NCBI GenBank assembly: GCA_024277255.1
Contig: JAJRVQ010000080.1
Coordinates: forward strand, 1 to 64,000
Source: Acidobacteriota bacterium
Lineage (GTDB): Bacteria > Acidobacteriota > Thermoanaerobaculia > Multivoradales > SZUA-115
DNA length: 64,000 bases
Reading direction: 5' to 3'
Position numbers and translations under genes: made by a program. Below the pieces are notes generated by a model, which had not been told where the DNA came from, did not search any database, and saw nothing but the letters and a program-made list of their open reading frames with translations. This document shows positions 47,301-55,368 of the stretch, in pieces. The stretch's first letter is position 1, and every line of letters begins with the position of its first letter.

Positions 47301-48765
47301 TAACGACAACGGTCTCGGCCAGCCCAGTAACTGTGGCGAAACGGCCTATCCGTCCGTCCTGTGGGAATTCGAAGACAAGTTCAGGAACGACCAATTCAGC
47401 GGTGTTAGCCTCGACGAGGAGCCGCAGGCGACCACTTTCATCACGGTCAACGGCCGCTCGGAAGAGGTTGTCGGTAAGAGCGAGTTCGATCTCGCCGGCA
47501 ACCTGATTGAAGCCTATCCGGACCTAGGCGAGACGTGGTCGGATCCGGTGATCGGTCGCATTGCGATCTGCGCTGCGCCGGGTAGCAATTGTGACCCGGA
47601 TGATCCCAACAACACGGTCGAAGATCGCTACGTGGCGATCTTCGGTGGCGGCTATGATCCCGGCCAACAGCACCGGCGTGGCAACTGGATCTACATGGTC
47701 GATATCGAGACCGGAGAGACCCTCTACAAGCGATCCGTCTTGGGCTCGGTTCCCGGACAACTCGCCACCCTCGACGTCAACGGCGATGGCTACCTGGACC
47801 GGATCTATGCGGGAACGACGCGAGGTTTCCTCTATCGCATCGACCTGGAGCGCGATTTTTCCGGTGACTGGCCAGCCTTGGTCGACTTGCAGGTCGACGA
47901 CATCACAGGACAGCCACGGGACGTGCGACGGGTCGACCCGGCCTTCTGGCTGCCGCGGGTCGTCTTTGATGCCAACGAGACCAACGTCCAGTCCAATGGC
48001 GGAACCTTGGTGCGCGGTCGAGCCGTCTTCCTGCGTCCCGAGATCGCTTTCGTTCCGGAGTTCAACAGCTTTGCGGTCGTCTTCGGAACCGGATATCGCG
48101 ATGAGCTGTGGAGCGAATTCAAACCGAGCGAGGGTGGGCCGCAGCGCGGAAGACTCTTCGTCTTCATCGACGACACGGAGGCTTCCGATCCGGTGCTCGA
48201 CCAGAACGATCTGATTCGGATCACACCCTCTTCCGGCGCCACCTCCACCCCCAACTTGCTGGCCAACGGTGGCGGTGGTTGGTATATGGATCTGGAGCCC
48301 AACGAGCGGCTGACCAGTGTCCCCTTCATCGTCGCCGGCGTGCTGGTGTTCAACACCTACACCCCTGCCGCCCAGTCGGTGACCACCGTCGGCGGCCTCT
48401 GTCGACGGGAAGGATCGAGCCGCATCTACGGCGTCTTCTTGCTCAACGGCAACGGTCTCCTGGCCTCCTCGGCCAACGATCCGACTCCCGACCGATTCAA
48501 ACAGATCGATGATTTCGTCACCGCACCATTCACCGAACCGGGGCAAACCAAGAACCCGACCGACGATGGCACCGGCACTCCCGAGCCCACCGTCTTGACG
48601 GCGGCGCAAGCAGAAATTCTGCGCCAACTCAAGGAGTTCATGCCGCCCTACTGTCGCTTCGCGAGCTACACTATGGATGTGAAGATCTCGCGCTCCGATA
48701 CGGGGGTCGAGTTCATCGCGCCCATTCCGATCTGTTTGGTTGAGAAGAACTGGCGGGAGTTCTAG
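44389..48765 (+). CDS. pilY1: PilY1-type pilus tip protein with von Willebrand A domain
   Basis: The 1458-residue protein has an N-terminal signal peptide (about 35 residues, ending near TPASA). A von Willebrand A-like domain follows, with the MIDAS start DTSGSMHW and a Cys-rich insertion directly after it. The C-terminal half is the PilY1 seven-bladed propeller: KVLFLGTNEGILHGFDA, and a calcium-binding loop DVNGDGYLD near residue 1131. PilY1 controls pilus extension/retraction and adhesion. The ATG at 44389 is set by AAGGAG six bases upstream and by the signal peptide. Its position after PilX supports the assignment. Confidence 0.93.
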   Translation: MRFPLLKSTLNLTRTTALAGLLAALALGLTIVTPASAVDDRDLFSAGSETPYLFVLFDTSGSMHWKPPCTDADGCSYECPLSDDLCSRICPRHTCTDPATGIVTEKPVCNVGETEGWLCETGSCPNGDCFAPLNGDDPGSKFFQAKSAIYQVIQETLDEKIPLHLGFGTFNQDRLRMQGSHWLYSLEPGQPLISLDSGRKFPNELIPQVFGRTWSCRAGPNIGFESGDPATLGQAWQEARLYRCPQLGQDGNEDSGNNFNMLYFIDPEDSQKYRVQFQNVTGEVLGEPVVHAHIHVDRCENKSCSSRDHIADRTFHYSLISEFTSWDIRALNTNNLLTPRLGFFPQWAAGDGPANNTCAGWDPNTDTGVDTTGGLNIRFPTEPTDPLGSELTVGDVIPFDWRFDHKEEVLRRLAPNRSPGGAPDAPPDFRVATYFENEASAAGANLDLVATDERPITSFGATPLAFSVNNFRSWFNSWKNKAQNPTTGDATFGCKDVYLLVITDGDETCGGNPCKATQDLYGNDPDDPIVQTYVIGFGLAGGAGNSLLCMPKYLVDDVAGSDPEGKCLDDNTGASLLNGNGVCQKPFFASDQEELINVIKNVVRDVTGKTRAFATAAVPSVQATVSDKIYLSNFVPVPDESVWDGHINAFLKPLPLLADGKPDTSDPNFLWDAGQVVADTQVPSGDKLGGSVNQRRVYYSLFPQTTESPRVRRLLESTSPTSALLTRYDLWNGMEIAFAPGNTPSEAAAELEANAAIDQLFSLKEYNNPDLGLVSYVVGDVFHSDPVLIGTPPNTLYFTLNLMDNGQACDDDANGEPLNPGYRCFTLKQENRRKVLFLGTNEGILHGFDAGLYDEATGEFDDGTGKELFGFVPRSVLPKIRESAVSNEHDFTVDGSFIVDDVFIDPAHFGTPNEVDREWRTVGVAGLRRGGSGYYALDVTAPDPVQKTTDAEGLPLWVPQPRADRLPRCWGNDNGLGQPSNCGETAYPSVLWEFEDKFRNDQFSGVSLDEEPQATTFITVNGRSEEVVGKSEFDLAGNLIEAYPDLGETWSDPVIGRIAICAAPGSNCDPDDPNNTVEDRYVAIFGGGYDPGQQHRRGNWIYMVDIETGETLYKRSVLGSVPGQLATLDVNGDGYLDRIYAGTTRGFLYRIDLERDFSGDWPALVDLQVDDITGQPRDVRRVDPAFWLPRVVFDANETNVQSNGGTLVRGRAVFLRPEIAFVPEFNSFAVVFGTGYRDELWSEFKPSEGGPQRGRLFVFIDDTEASDPVLDQNDLIRITPSSGATSTPNLLANGGGGWYMDLEPNERLTSVPFIVAGVLVFNTYTPAAQSVTTVGGLCRREGSSRIYGVFLLNGNGLLASSANDPTPDRFKQIDDFVTAPFTEPGQTKNPTDDGTGTPEPTVLTAAQAEILRQLKEFMPPYCRFASYTMDVKISRSDTGVEFIAPIPICLVEKNWREF

Positions 48766-48776
48766 GAAGGCTGAGC

Positions 48777-49496
48777 ATGAAAGCGTTCTCGACAAGCCGG
48801 TGTCGGCTCAGTTTGGCGACGATGATCTTCGTGGCGACTTGGCTGGCTTCCTCCACGGCTCCGCTACAGGCGGATTGGCTGGTCACCGTCGACGGTTCGC
48901 GAATCGCCACCCGAGGCGACTGGAAGGTCAAGGGGCGGCAGGTCGTCTTCACGGCAAGAAACGGCACTTACTCCGCCCTGCCGTTGTCCCAGGTTGACTT
49001 GGAGCTGAGCCAGCGGTTGACCGAGGCCGCCAAGGCGCCCAAGGAGGAGAAGGCCGAGCCGGCGGTCAAGAAACCGCCGGTCTTGGTGCTGACCGACAAG
49101 GACATTCCCCGCTACCGGGCGACCAACAAAGAACCGACTGCCGGAGCGGAGGCCGATCAGCCGGTCAGCGCGGCGCCGGCGACAGACCTTCGGGTGGCGA
49201 GATGGGAGATTTCCGGCGACACCTCGTCAGCCAGCGGCACGACTTTGAGCGGCTCGCTGGTGAACCAGACTCCGGATGCGGCGGCTTCGATCCGGTTGAT
49301 CGTGCGGGTCTACGACGAGGATGGCCAACAGGTTGGGCAGCGCTATGCCGAACTTGACCGAACCGCCTTGCCACCGGGCAAAGAGACGAGTTTCTCGGTG
49401 AGCTTTCCCGATGTGCTGCGAGTGGGTTCGGTGAAATTCGAGACCCGCAGCGCTCGTTTCCGCGCCGCGGAGCCGGAAGTCGATTCTTCTAGCTAG
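48777..49496 (+). CDS. Secreted hypothetical protein with FxLYD-like C-terminus
   Basis: The 239-residue protein has an N-terminal signal peptide (to about residue 32) followed by a short beta segment starting DWLVTVDGSRIATRGDWKVKG. A Lys/Glu/Pro-rich linker then leads to a C-terminal beta-sandwich resembling the FxLYD domain. It contains SGSLVNQTPDAAASIRLIVRVYD and LPPGKETSFSVSFP. It is close behind pilY1 and probably envelope-located, perhaps in pilus function. The exact role is unknown. Its TAG overlaps the stop of the convergent response regulator through the shared CTAG. Confidence 0.7.
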   Translation: MKAFSTSRCRLSLATMIFVATWLASSTAPLQADWLVTVDGSRIATRGDWKVKGRQVVFTARNGTYSALPLSQVDLELSQRLTEAAKAPKEEKAEPAVKKPPVLVLTDKDIPRYRATNKEPTAGAEADQPVSAAPATDLRVARWEISGDTSSASGTTLSGSLVNQTPDAAASIRLIVRVYDEDGQQVGQRYAELDRTALPPGKETSFSVSFPDVLRVGSVKFETRSARFRAAEPEVDSSS

Positions 49497-50851
49497 TGTC
49501 CCGAGCGGTACTTGGGAACACCTTCCAGGTCGTGTTGTTTGATCCGGCGCTGGAGGGTGCGGTAGCTCCAGCCGAGCCGCTCGGCGGTTCGGCGTTTGTC
49601 GCCGTCGCAGTCGATCAGGGTTCGGCGAAGGAGTTCGCGATCGTCGCCTTGGGGCGAGGGTTCGGTCGCGCCGTCGCTCAGCGGGCGGATCAGCTGTCGC
49701 AGATCCTCTTGGGTGATTAGGGGGCGGTCGGTGAGGATTACCGCTCGCTCCAAGACATTGGCCAGCTGCCGTACGTTGCCCGGCCAGCTTTGCTCGGCCA
49801 GGAGTGAGAGGGCCGAGGGGTCCAGCCGGGGAGCCGGTCTCCCTTTCTTCTCCAAGTGATGCTGCTTGACCAGCCGCGCCAGGAGATGGTGGCAAAGATC
49901 AGGGAGATCCTCGCTGCGTTCGCGCAACGGCGGCAGCTCGATCGGAAAGACGTCGAGGCGATAGAACAGGTCGCGGCGGAAGGTGCCCGCTTCGACCTCG
50001 GCCGCAAGATCGCGGTTCGAGGCCGCGACCAACCGCACATCGACGTTGAGCGTAGAGCCGCCGCCGACCCGTTCGAAAGCCCGCTCCTCGATGACGCGCA
50101 ATACCTTGGCCTGTACCGCGAGGCTCAGTTCGCCGATCTCGTCCAAGAAGAGAGTGCCGTGGTCAGCGACTTCGAAGCGGCCAGCCTGTCGCCGGTCGGC
50201 ACCGGTAAAGGCACCTTTGACATGACCGAAAAGCTCGTTCTCGACCAGCGCTTCGGGGATCGCCGCACAGTTGAGTGCCACGAAAGGCCCCTCGCGGCGT
50301 GGCGAAAGAGCATGCAGGGCACGGGCGAAGAGTTCCTTGCCGGTGCCACTCTCACCGGTCAACAGCACGGTGCTCTGCATCGGTGCCACTCGCGAGAGCA
50401 GATGAAGCGCGGCGCGCAATCGCGGGTGCGAGCCGACGATGGGTGGTGCCCCGGGCACTTCGAAGAGGCTGCCCTTCTTCGCCTCCGGCTGGAGAACGGA
50501 GTGAACCAGCTCGTAGAGTTGGTCGATCTCCACAGGCTTTTCGAGGAAGTCCAAAGCCCCTCGCTTCATCGCTTCAACAGCCACTTCGACGGTGCCGTAG
50601 GCGGTCATCACCACGACCGGGAGGGGGGGGCGGCGACGCCGGCATGCGGAGACGACTTCGAGGCCGGAGACCTCGGGCAACTTGAGGTCGGTGAGGACCA
50701 GGTCAAAGGGTCGAGATTCCACCTTTCCGATGGCGGAGAGACCGTCACCGCAACTCTCGACGGCAAAACCTTCGCTGGATAGCGCTCTCTCCAGCATCTT
50801 GCGTAGAGAGGCCCGATCTTCGACGATTAAGATTCGCGCCGGCTGGTTCAC
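49493..50851 (-). CDS. Sigma-54-dependent response regulator, PilR/NtrC-like
   Basis: The 452-residue regulator has three domains. The receiver (1-120) has phospho-acceptor Asp55 in LVLTDLKLPE. The AAA+ domain has Walker A GESGTGKE at 166-173, the sigma-54-contacting GAFTGA at 213-218, and Walker B GTLFLDEIGEL. A C-terminal Fis-type helix-turn-helix (RRTAERLGWSYRTLQRRIKQ) follows. The GTG at 50851 gives a normal receiver start; the longer frame adds unrelated sequence. It is the only enhancer-binding protein in the window and should act on the three sigma-54 promoters here, with the kinase at 39090 as partner. Confidence 0.92.
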   Translation of the reverse strand: MNQPARILIVEDRASLRKMLERALSSEGFAVESCGDGLSAIGKVESRPFDLVLTDLKLPEVSGLEVVSACRRRRPPLPVVVMTAYGTVEVAVEAMKRGALDFLEKPVEIDQLYELVHSVLQPEAKKGSLFEVPGAPPIVGSHPRLRAALHLLSRVAPMQSTVLLTGESGTGKELFARALHALSPRREGPFVALNCAAIPEALVENELFGHVKGAFTGADRRQAGRFEVADHGTLFLDEIGELSLAVQAKVLRVIEERAFERVGGGSTLNVDVRLVAASNRDLAAEVEAGTFRRDLFYRLDVFPIELPPLRERSEDLPDLCHHLLARLVKQHHLEKKGRPAPRLDPSALSLLAEQSWPGNVRQLANVLERAVILTDRPLITQEDLRQLIRPLSDGATEPSPQGDDRELLRRTLIDCDGDKRRTAERLGWSYRTLQRRIKQHDLEGVPKYRSGH

Positions 50852-50882
50852 GGTGGCGAACTCCGGCCAACGACGGCGGGGA

Positions 50883-50925
50883 TTGGATGGTCCGTGTCGA
50901 TGACTCGTATAATCCTCTGTAGAGT
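50883..50925 (+). promoter_or_regulatory. Probable sigma-70 promoter with overlapping operator-like repeat
   Basis: A perfect -10 box TATAAT (50908-50913) lies upstream of the gene at 51092, with a weak TTGGAT (50883-50888) as a -35 at 19-bp spacing. The -10 is enclosed by an inverted repeat, GACTC (50903-50907) and GAGTC (50921-50925), which could be an operator. The region also separates this gene from the divergent response regulator. Confidence 0.5.
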
Positions 50926-51091
50926 CGGCGACTCGGTGGCAAGTCGGGCCGGCGAGATCCAAGGTAACAGCCGGAAGGAAACAGCTCCTGACGACAGCTC
51001 TGATTCTAGTCTGCTTCGATTTGCGCGAGGTGACCAGGGGGCTGACGCAGTTCATCGCTCCAGTCCACGGAGGCGAAGCAGAGTTCTCCAG

Positions 51092-51655
51092 ATGATTCAA
51101 CTCACCCAAGTCGATGAGATCGACCGTCTCGACAAGAGTCTACGACTACTTCGGGTCGAGTATGAGAAGTTCTTCAACGGTGCGCTGGAGATCCCTCCCG
51201 CGCAAGAGCATTCCAAGCTCGCCAAGGAAATCCGGCAGCTGCGCACCAGCCGGCGAATGACATCCGTCGAGCGGTTCCGTTTCATCCAGCTAGAGGCCCG
51301 CTACAACAGCTACAGCGAGCTATTCAATCGCCGGCTGCGCAAGTGGGAAGAGGTGGGCCATAGCAGCGCATCCACCGTTGGATCTTCGCCGCCTCTCGAC
51401 ATGCGAAAAGGAGTCGTCGTCCGCGACCGGCTGTCCGCGTCGGTGGTCGAGGCTCTCTACACCGAGCTTACGAACAGCGCGCAGAAGCCACGATTCGATC
51501 TAGAGAGTTTCCGCTCCTACCTGAGCCATCAGGCCGGTCAGATTCGCCGCAAGACCGGCTGCGACGCAGTGCGATTCCGCGTCGTCGAAGTAGGCGGACA
51601 AGCCAAACTGAAAGCAAAACCGATCCGGGAAGAGCAGACAGAACCGCCCGGTTGA
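51092..51655 (+). CDS. Coiled-coil hypothetical protein resembling MXAN_5187 C-terminal domain
   Basis: The 187-residue protein has no signal peptide or membrane segment. The first half is mainly helical: RLDKSLRLLRVEYEKFFNG, then KLAKEIRQLRTSRRMTSV, then RFRFIQLEARYNSYSELFNR. This pattern is like the MXAN_5187 C-terminal domain of Myxococcota and some other phyla. The second half ends in a beta-rich segment near the C-terminus. The function is unknown. I chose ATG 51092 because the longer frame passes through the promoter at 50908. The TPR gene follows after 28 bp. Confidence 0.68.
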   Translation: MIQLTQVDEIDRLDKSLRLLRVEYEKFFNGALEIPPAQEHSKLAKEIRQLRTSRRMTSVERFRFIQLEARYNSYSELFNRRLRKWEEVGHSSASTVGSSPPLDMRKGVVVRDRLSASVVEALYTELTNSAQKPRFDLESFRSYLSHQAGQIRRKTGCDAVRFRVVEVGGQAKLKAKPIREEQTEPPG

Positions 51656-51683
51656 CAGTTCTAGAAACACTAGGGAGAAACCC

Positions 51684-52799
51684 GTGCAGAAATCAACCGT
51701 TCTGATCTGCTTGGCGATCGCGTTGACCGTCGCCGCCGTTTCCGCGGCGGTGGGCGCCGCAACGTCGTCCAATCTGAAAGAGGCGCTACTGGCGCAGATC
51801 GAGTTGGCCGAGAAGCAGCCGGACGACGCTTCGGTGCTCAATGACCTGGGAAACTTGCTGACCTTGGCCGGTGACCTCGAGCGAGCGGAGGAGGTCTATC
51901 GTCGGGCGGTGGAGCTGGCTCCAGAGGGAGTGACTCCGCGGTTCAACTTGGCGTTGTTGCTGCAGCAACGCAAGAACATCGACGCCGCGGTGGAGCAGTT
52001 GCGCCGCGTGGTCGACCTCGATCCCGAGCATGCTTGGGCGCACTATCAGCTGGGAGCCATCCAAGAGGCGCGGGGGATGGAGAAGCAGGCCGTACGCTCC
52101 TACGCACGGGCCTTTGCCATCGACCCCAACCTGTCGTTTCCGGAGATCAACCCGCACATCATCGAGAACAAGCTCGTGGTGCCGGCTCTCCTCGAAGCCT
52201 ATCGAGAACAGGATGATCCCGGCGCTCCCAACAGCTACGACGATGCGCAGCGCATCGCCTCGCTGCTGGCGCCGGTACCCACCTTCAGCCGCTCGTGGCA
52301 GCCACCGGCCGAGGAGGCCGGCGATGTCGCAGTGACCGAGAAGCAGGCCGATGCGGAGTCCGGTGAAGTTGGCGCCTCGGCACAGTTTGACGGGTCGGGA
52401 GATGGGGCGGGAGAAGAGATGATCGAAGAGGAGCCGGAGGGGGCGCGCCAGGTTCGTGTTCTCACCGAGCAAGATTTGGAGCCAGGGCGGGTCAACCAGG
52501 CGTCAGCCCCGGGCCGTTCACCACGACGTGGCCAAGTCGGAGGCAACCGGCAGACGGCCAGCGATCTGGAAGCAGCCCGTCTGCGCACCTGGAGCCGGTC
52601 GCGCAACTCGGTACGGCCGCCAGCGCGTCCGCCGGCGGGAGGCGTTCCGCAGGCGAGTCCGCAGCCCCGAGGCAGTTCGGCCGACCGGCAGGGTCGCGGA
52701 ACGTCGATTCGTTCCCGCTTCCGCCCCGGCTTGCGCAGTACGGGCAGCCTGGACACCGAGTTACTACCCGAGAGACCCACCAAGCCGGCGTTCGGCTAG
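51684..52799 (+). CDS. Secreted TPR-repeat protein
   Basis: The 371-residue protein has a signal peptide (about 1-27, ending AVGAA) and at least three tetratricopeptide repeats at about residues 45-150: VLNDLGNLLTLAGDLERAEE, then TPRFNLALLLQQRKNIDAAV, then AWAHYQLGAIQEARGMEKQA. Such repeats bind partner proteins, and in pilus clusters often serve assembly (PilF-like). The C-terminal half is a disordered acidic and then Arg/Pro/Ser-rich tail. It is the last plus-strand gene of the pilus region, 28 bp after the previous gene, and nearly touches the convergent ychF. Confidence 0.8.
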   Translation: MQKSTVLICLAIALTVAAVSAAVGAATSSNLKEALLAQIELAEKQPDDASVLNDLGNLLTLAGDLERAEEVYRRAVELAPEGVTPRFNLALLLQQRKNIDAAVEQLRRVVDLDPEHAWAHYQLGAIQEARGMEKQAVRSYARAFAIDPNLSFPEINPHIIENKLVVPALLEAYREQDDPGAPNSYDDAQRIASLLAPVPTFSRSWQPPAEEAGDVAVTEKQADAESGEVGASAQFDGSGDGAGEEMIEEEPEGARQVRVLTEQDLEPGRVNQASAPGRSPRRGQVGGNRQTASDLEAARLRTWSRSRNSVRPPARPPAGGVPQASPQPRGSSADRQGRGTSIRSRFRPGLRSTGSLDTELLPERPTKPAFG

Positions 52800-52823
52800 A
52801 CGTTGAATCAGCTAGACGTTGAA
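52795..52823. repeat. 13-bp direct repeat spanning two convergent stop codons
   Basis: GCTAGACGTTGAA occurs at 52795-52807 and 52811-52823 with a 3-bp spacer. The first copy contains the TPR gene's TAG and the second contains the complement of the ychF TAG. Confidence 0.9.
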
Positions 52824-53879
52824 ACGGATGTGCATCACTTCGCCGTCGTGCACGGTGTATTCCTTGCCTTCCAGCCTTAGTAGACCCTTGTCGCGGCAGG
52901 CGGCCATGGTCTTGTGTTCGAGGAGTTCTTTCCAGCCGACCACTTCGGCGCGGATGAATCCGCGCTCGAGATCGGAGTGGATGGTGCCGGCCGCCTTGCG
53001 GGCAATGGTGCCGCGGCGGATGGTCCAGGCGCGCACTTCATCCTCGCCGACGGTGAAGAAGGAGATCAGGCCAAGCAGGGAGTAGCTGGCCTGCAGCACG
53101 CGATCGAGACTCGGCTGTTCGAGGCCGAGATCGGCGAGGAACTCGCGCTGCTCTTCGCTGGCGAGACGCGAGATCTCTTCCTCGATCGGGGCGCTGACCA
53201 CCAGCACTTCGACGCCGCGGGCGGTCTCGATGGCTGCCGTGGCCGTCTCGTCGGTCAGCCGATCCTCATCGACGTTGATGATCACCAATAGCGGCTTGGC
53301 CGACAGCAGTTGGAAGCCGCGTAGGCGGCGGGCTTCGTCGTCGGCCAGCTCGACTTCGCGCAGCGGCGTCTCGGCTTCGAGCGCGGGGAGGATGCGCTCG
53401 GCGAGCAGCGCCATCTCGCGCTTCTCTTCCTCTTCGAGGCCTCGCTTCTTGGACGACTCGAGTCGCTCCAGCCGCCGCTCGACGAGGTCATAGTCGGCGA
53501 GGATCAGTTCGAGATCGACCGTTTCGACATCGCGCGCCGGATCGACGGAGCCTTCCGAATGGAGGATCTCGGGATCGTCGAAGGCGCGAACGACGTGCAC
53601 CAGGGCATCGACGTTCTTGAGTTCCGCGAGGTCGAGACTCTCGCGCCCTTCCCCTTTGCGGATTCCTGGGATGTCCAGGTACTGCACCGTTGCCGGCACG
53701 TACCGCTTTGGGTCGAACAGGTCGCGCAACTGCTCGAGCCGGGGATCCGGTACGCTGGCCACACCGATATTGGTACCGCGCGAGGCGGCGAACTTGCCGG
53801 TTTCCTGGTGCGATGCGGTAAGGGTGTTGAACAGTGTCGTTTTGCCGACCTTGGGCAGACCGAGGATTCCGAGTTGCAT
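52812..53879 (-). CDS. ychF: Redox-regulated ATPase YchF
   Basis: The 355-residue protein is an Obg-family P-loop NTPase that prefers ATP and binds ribosomes. The Walker A motif is GLPKVGKTTLFN. YLDIPGIRKGEGRE is the G3 region, and the NxxE-type motif in IINVDEDRL marks YchF instead of the NKxD of GTPases. A helical domain (about 130-200) and a C-terminal TGS domain (FTVGEDEVRAWTIRRGTIA onward, ending HDGEVMHIRFNV) complete the usual plan. Length is typical. It has a 124-bp upstream gap from pmbA. Confidence 0.95.
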   Translation of the reverse strand: MQLGILGLPKVGKTTLFNTLTASHQETGKFAASRGTNIGVASVPDPRLEQLRDLFDPKRYVPATVQYLDIPGIRKGEGRESLDLAELKNVDALVHVVRAFDDPEILHSEGSVDPARDVETVDLELILADYDLVERRLERLESSKKRGLEEEEKREMALLAERILPALEAETPLREVELADDEARRLRGFQLLSAKPLLVIINVDEDRLTDETATAAIETARGVEVLVVSAPIEEEISRLASEEQREFLADLGLEQPSLDRVLQASYSLLGLISFFTVGEDEVRAWTIRRGTIARKAAGTIHSDLERGFIRAEVVGWKELLEHKTMAACRDKGLLRLEGKEYTVHDGEVMHIRFNV

Positions 53880-54003
53880 TGCGAAGGTACTCCGTTGAGG
53901 AAAGGCCGCCAGGCGATGGTGGCACGGGTCAGCGGCGTCAGAGTAGCTTTTCCGCGAGTCGTGGGCAAGCAGCGGCAGAATACGGAAGGGGCTTCGCCGG
54001 AGG

Positions 54004-55368
54004 CTACTCTGCGGCGCTGAGGGTCAGTCCGTCGATGAGTAAAGTGGGGCTGCCGATCATGCCGTCCAGCGGCAGGAAGGTCAGGTCGCGACCCACTGCC
54101 TGAATGCCGTGCAGCAAGTCGCTGATCGAGCCGTGGAGCCATGCCCCGGCGATCGGCCGGGTGGCCCGCCCGCGTTCGACGCGGAAGCCCCGAACCGAGA
54201 GCGCGAAACGATCCTCCGCGAGGTCGAAGCGGCCCGGGTCGCCGACATCGATCAGGTAGTAACCGCGCTCGATCCCGCCGACCATCTCGGCGACGGCGAG
54301 GTCGCGGCGTGGCTCGACGTAGAGGTGGGTCGGTCCACCGAGCGGCAGATCGCGCCAGCTGGCGCGGCGAGCACAGCCCACCGCCGCCGGCGAGGCGAGG
54401 CTAGATCCTCTGTGGCTGGATTCAGTGTGGCTGGATTCAGTATGGCTGACTAGAGGCTGCACAAACCGTCCGTGCTCCACCAGGATCACCCGCCCCGTTG
54501 GCATTCCCTCGCCATCGACCGGCGCTTCGAAGGTGCCGCCGGCCAGCCGTCCGTCGTCGATCACACTCAGGGCGGACGACGCCAGTTGAGCGTGCTTGCC
54601 GGTCAGAGTTCCGGCCCGTTCAGCCGCCCCGGCGCCGCAGAGCAAGGGTCACAAGCCGGCCACGACTCGGGTGGCCACTTCCGGAGCGAGGAGCACCTGG
54701 CCCTCTTCCCGCTGTGGCGGCGTGCCGGTCGCGGCGACGGTGAGCCGTGCCGCCAGCCGCCGAGCCAGAGCGCGGGGGTTGAGCGATCGTGCCTCGCGTT
54801 CGGCACCGAAGAAAGTCGCGGTCGCGCTGCCCGGCTTGCCCGCCCCCGCCGGTCCATGCCAGATGGCTTCGAGGCGCAGCGCCGCCACCCGCGAGCGCCA
54901 GGCGGCCCGCACGCCGAGGCTGCTGGCCAGGTGACTCTCGCTGGCGCCGTCCTCCAGCCGTGCGTGGGTCAGGCGGGCGCCGGCCAGCTCGCTTTCGAGA
55001 TCGCGGCGGATCGAGCGCAACAGCTCCAGCCCTTCGCGCTCGCCGAGCAGCGGCGCGGCGAAATCTGAGGGCTCCAGCCAGCCGCTGTTGTCGGCGACCG
55101 GTTTGGGTAGGTGCAAACCACGCCCGTCCGGCTCGGGAAAGGGAAAATCGAGGCGCGGCTTGCCGCTGGCGGCGGCGAAGAAGGAGGCGCGCTCTCCACC
55201 GGCACGCACCGCCCAGCCCACCTCTTCGTGGAAGCTGACCTCCTCGCCGTCTTGACGAATCTCGATGCGGCGCGAGCGACCGGATTTGGTGTAGATCTCC
55301 GCTTGCTCGAACTTCTGGCGGGCGAGTTCGTCGAGCAGCTCGTCGAGGATTGCCGGTGCGCGGCTCAT
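54004..55368 (-). pseudogene. pmbA: PmbA/TldE-like protease subunit interrupted by in-frame TGA
   Basis: Both halves of a TldE/PmbA homolog lie in the same minus-strand frame: 239 residues from ATG 55368, a TGA at 54651-54649, then 214 codons to the true end. The total, about 454, is the normal family length. The first half has ELLDELARQKFEQAEIYTK and the second SALSVIDDGRLAGGTFEAPVDGEGM, the usual TldD/PmbA order. TldE has no HExxxH motif, so its absence here is normal. The TGA could be a real nonsense mutation, readthrough or a base error. A 15-bp tandem repeat (54412-54441) adds a SHTES repeat in the second half. It overlaps tldD by 4 bp. Confidence 0.85.

Noticed and set aside
54649-54651. 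Selenocysteine codon in pmbA
   Set aside because: TldE proteins do not need a selenocysteine, and I could not make a convincing SECIS hairpin after the TGA.
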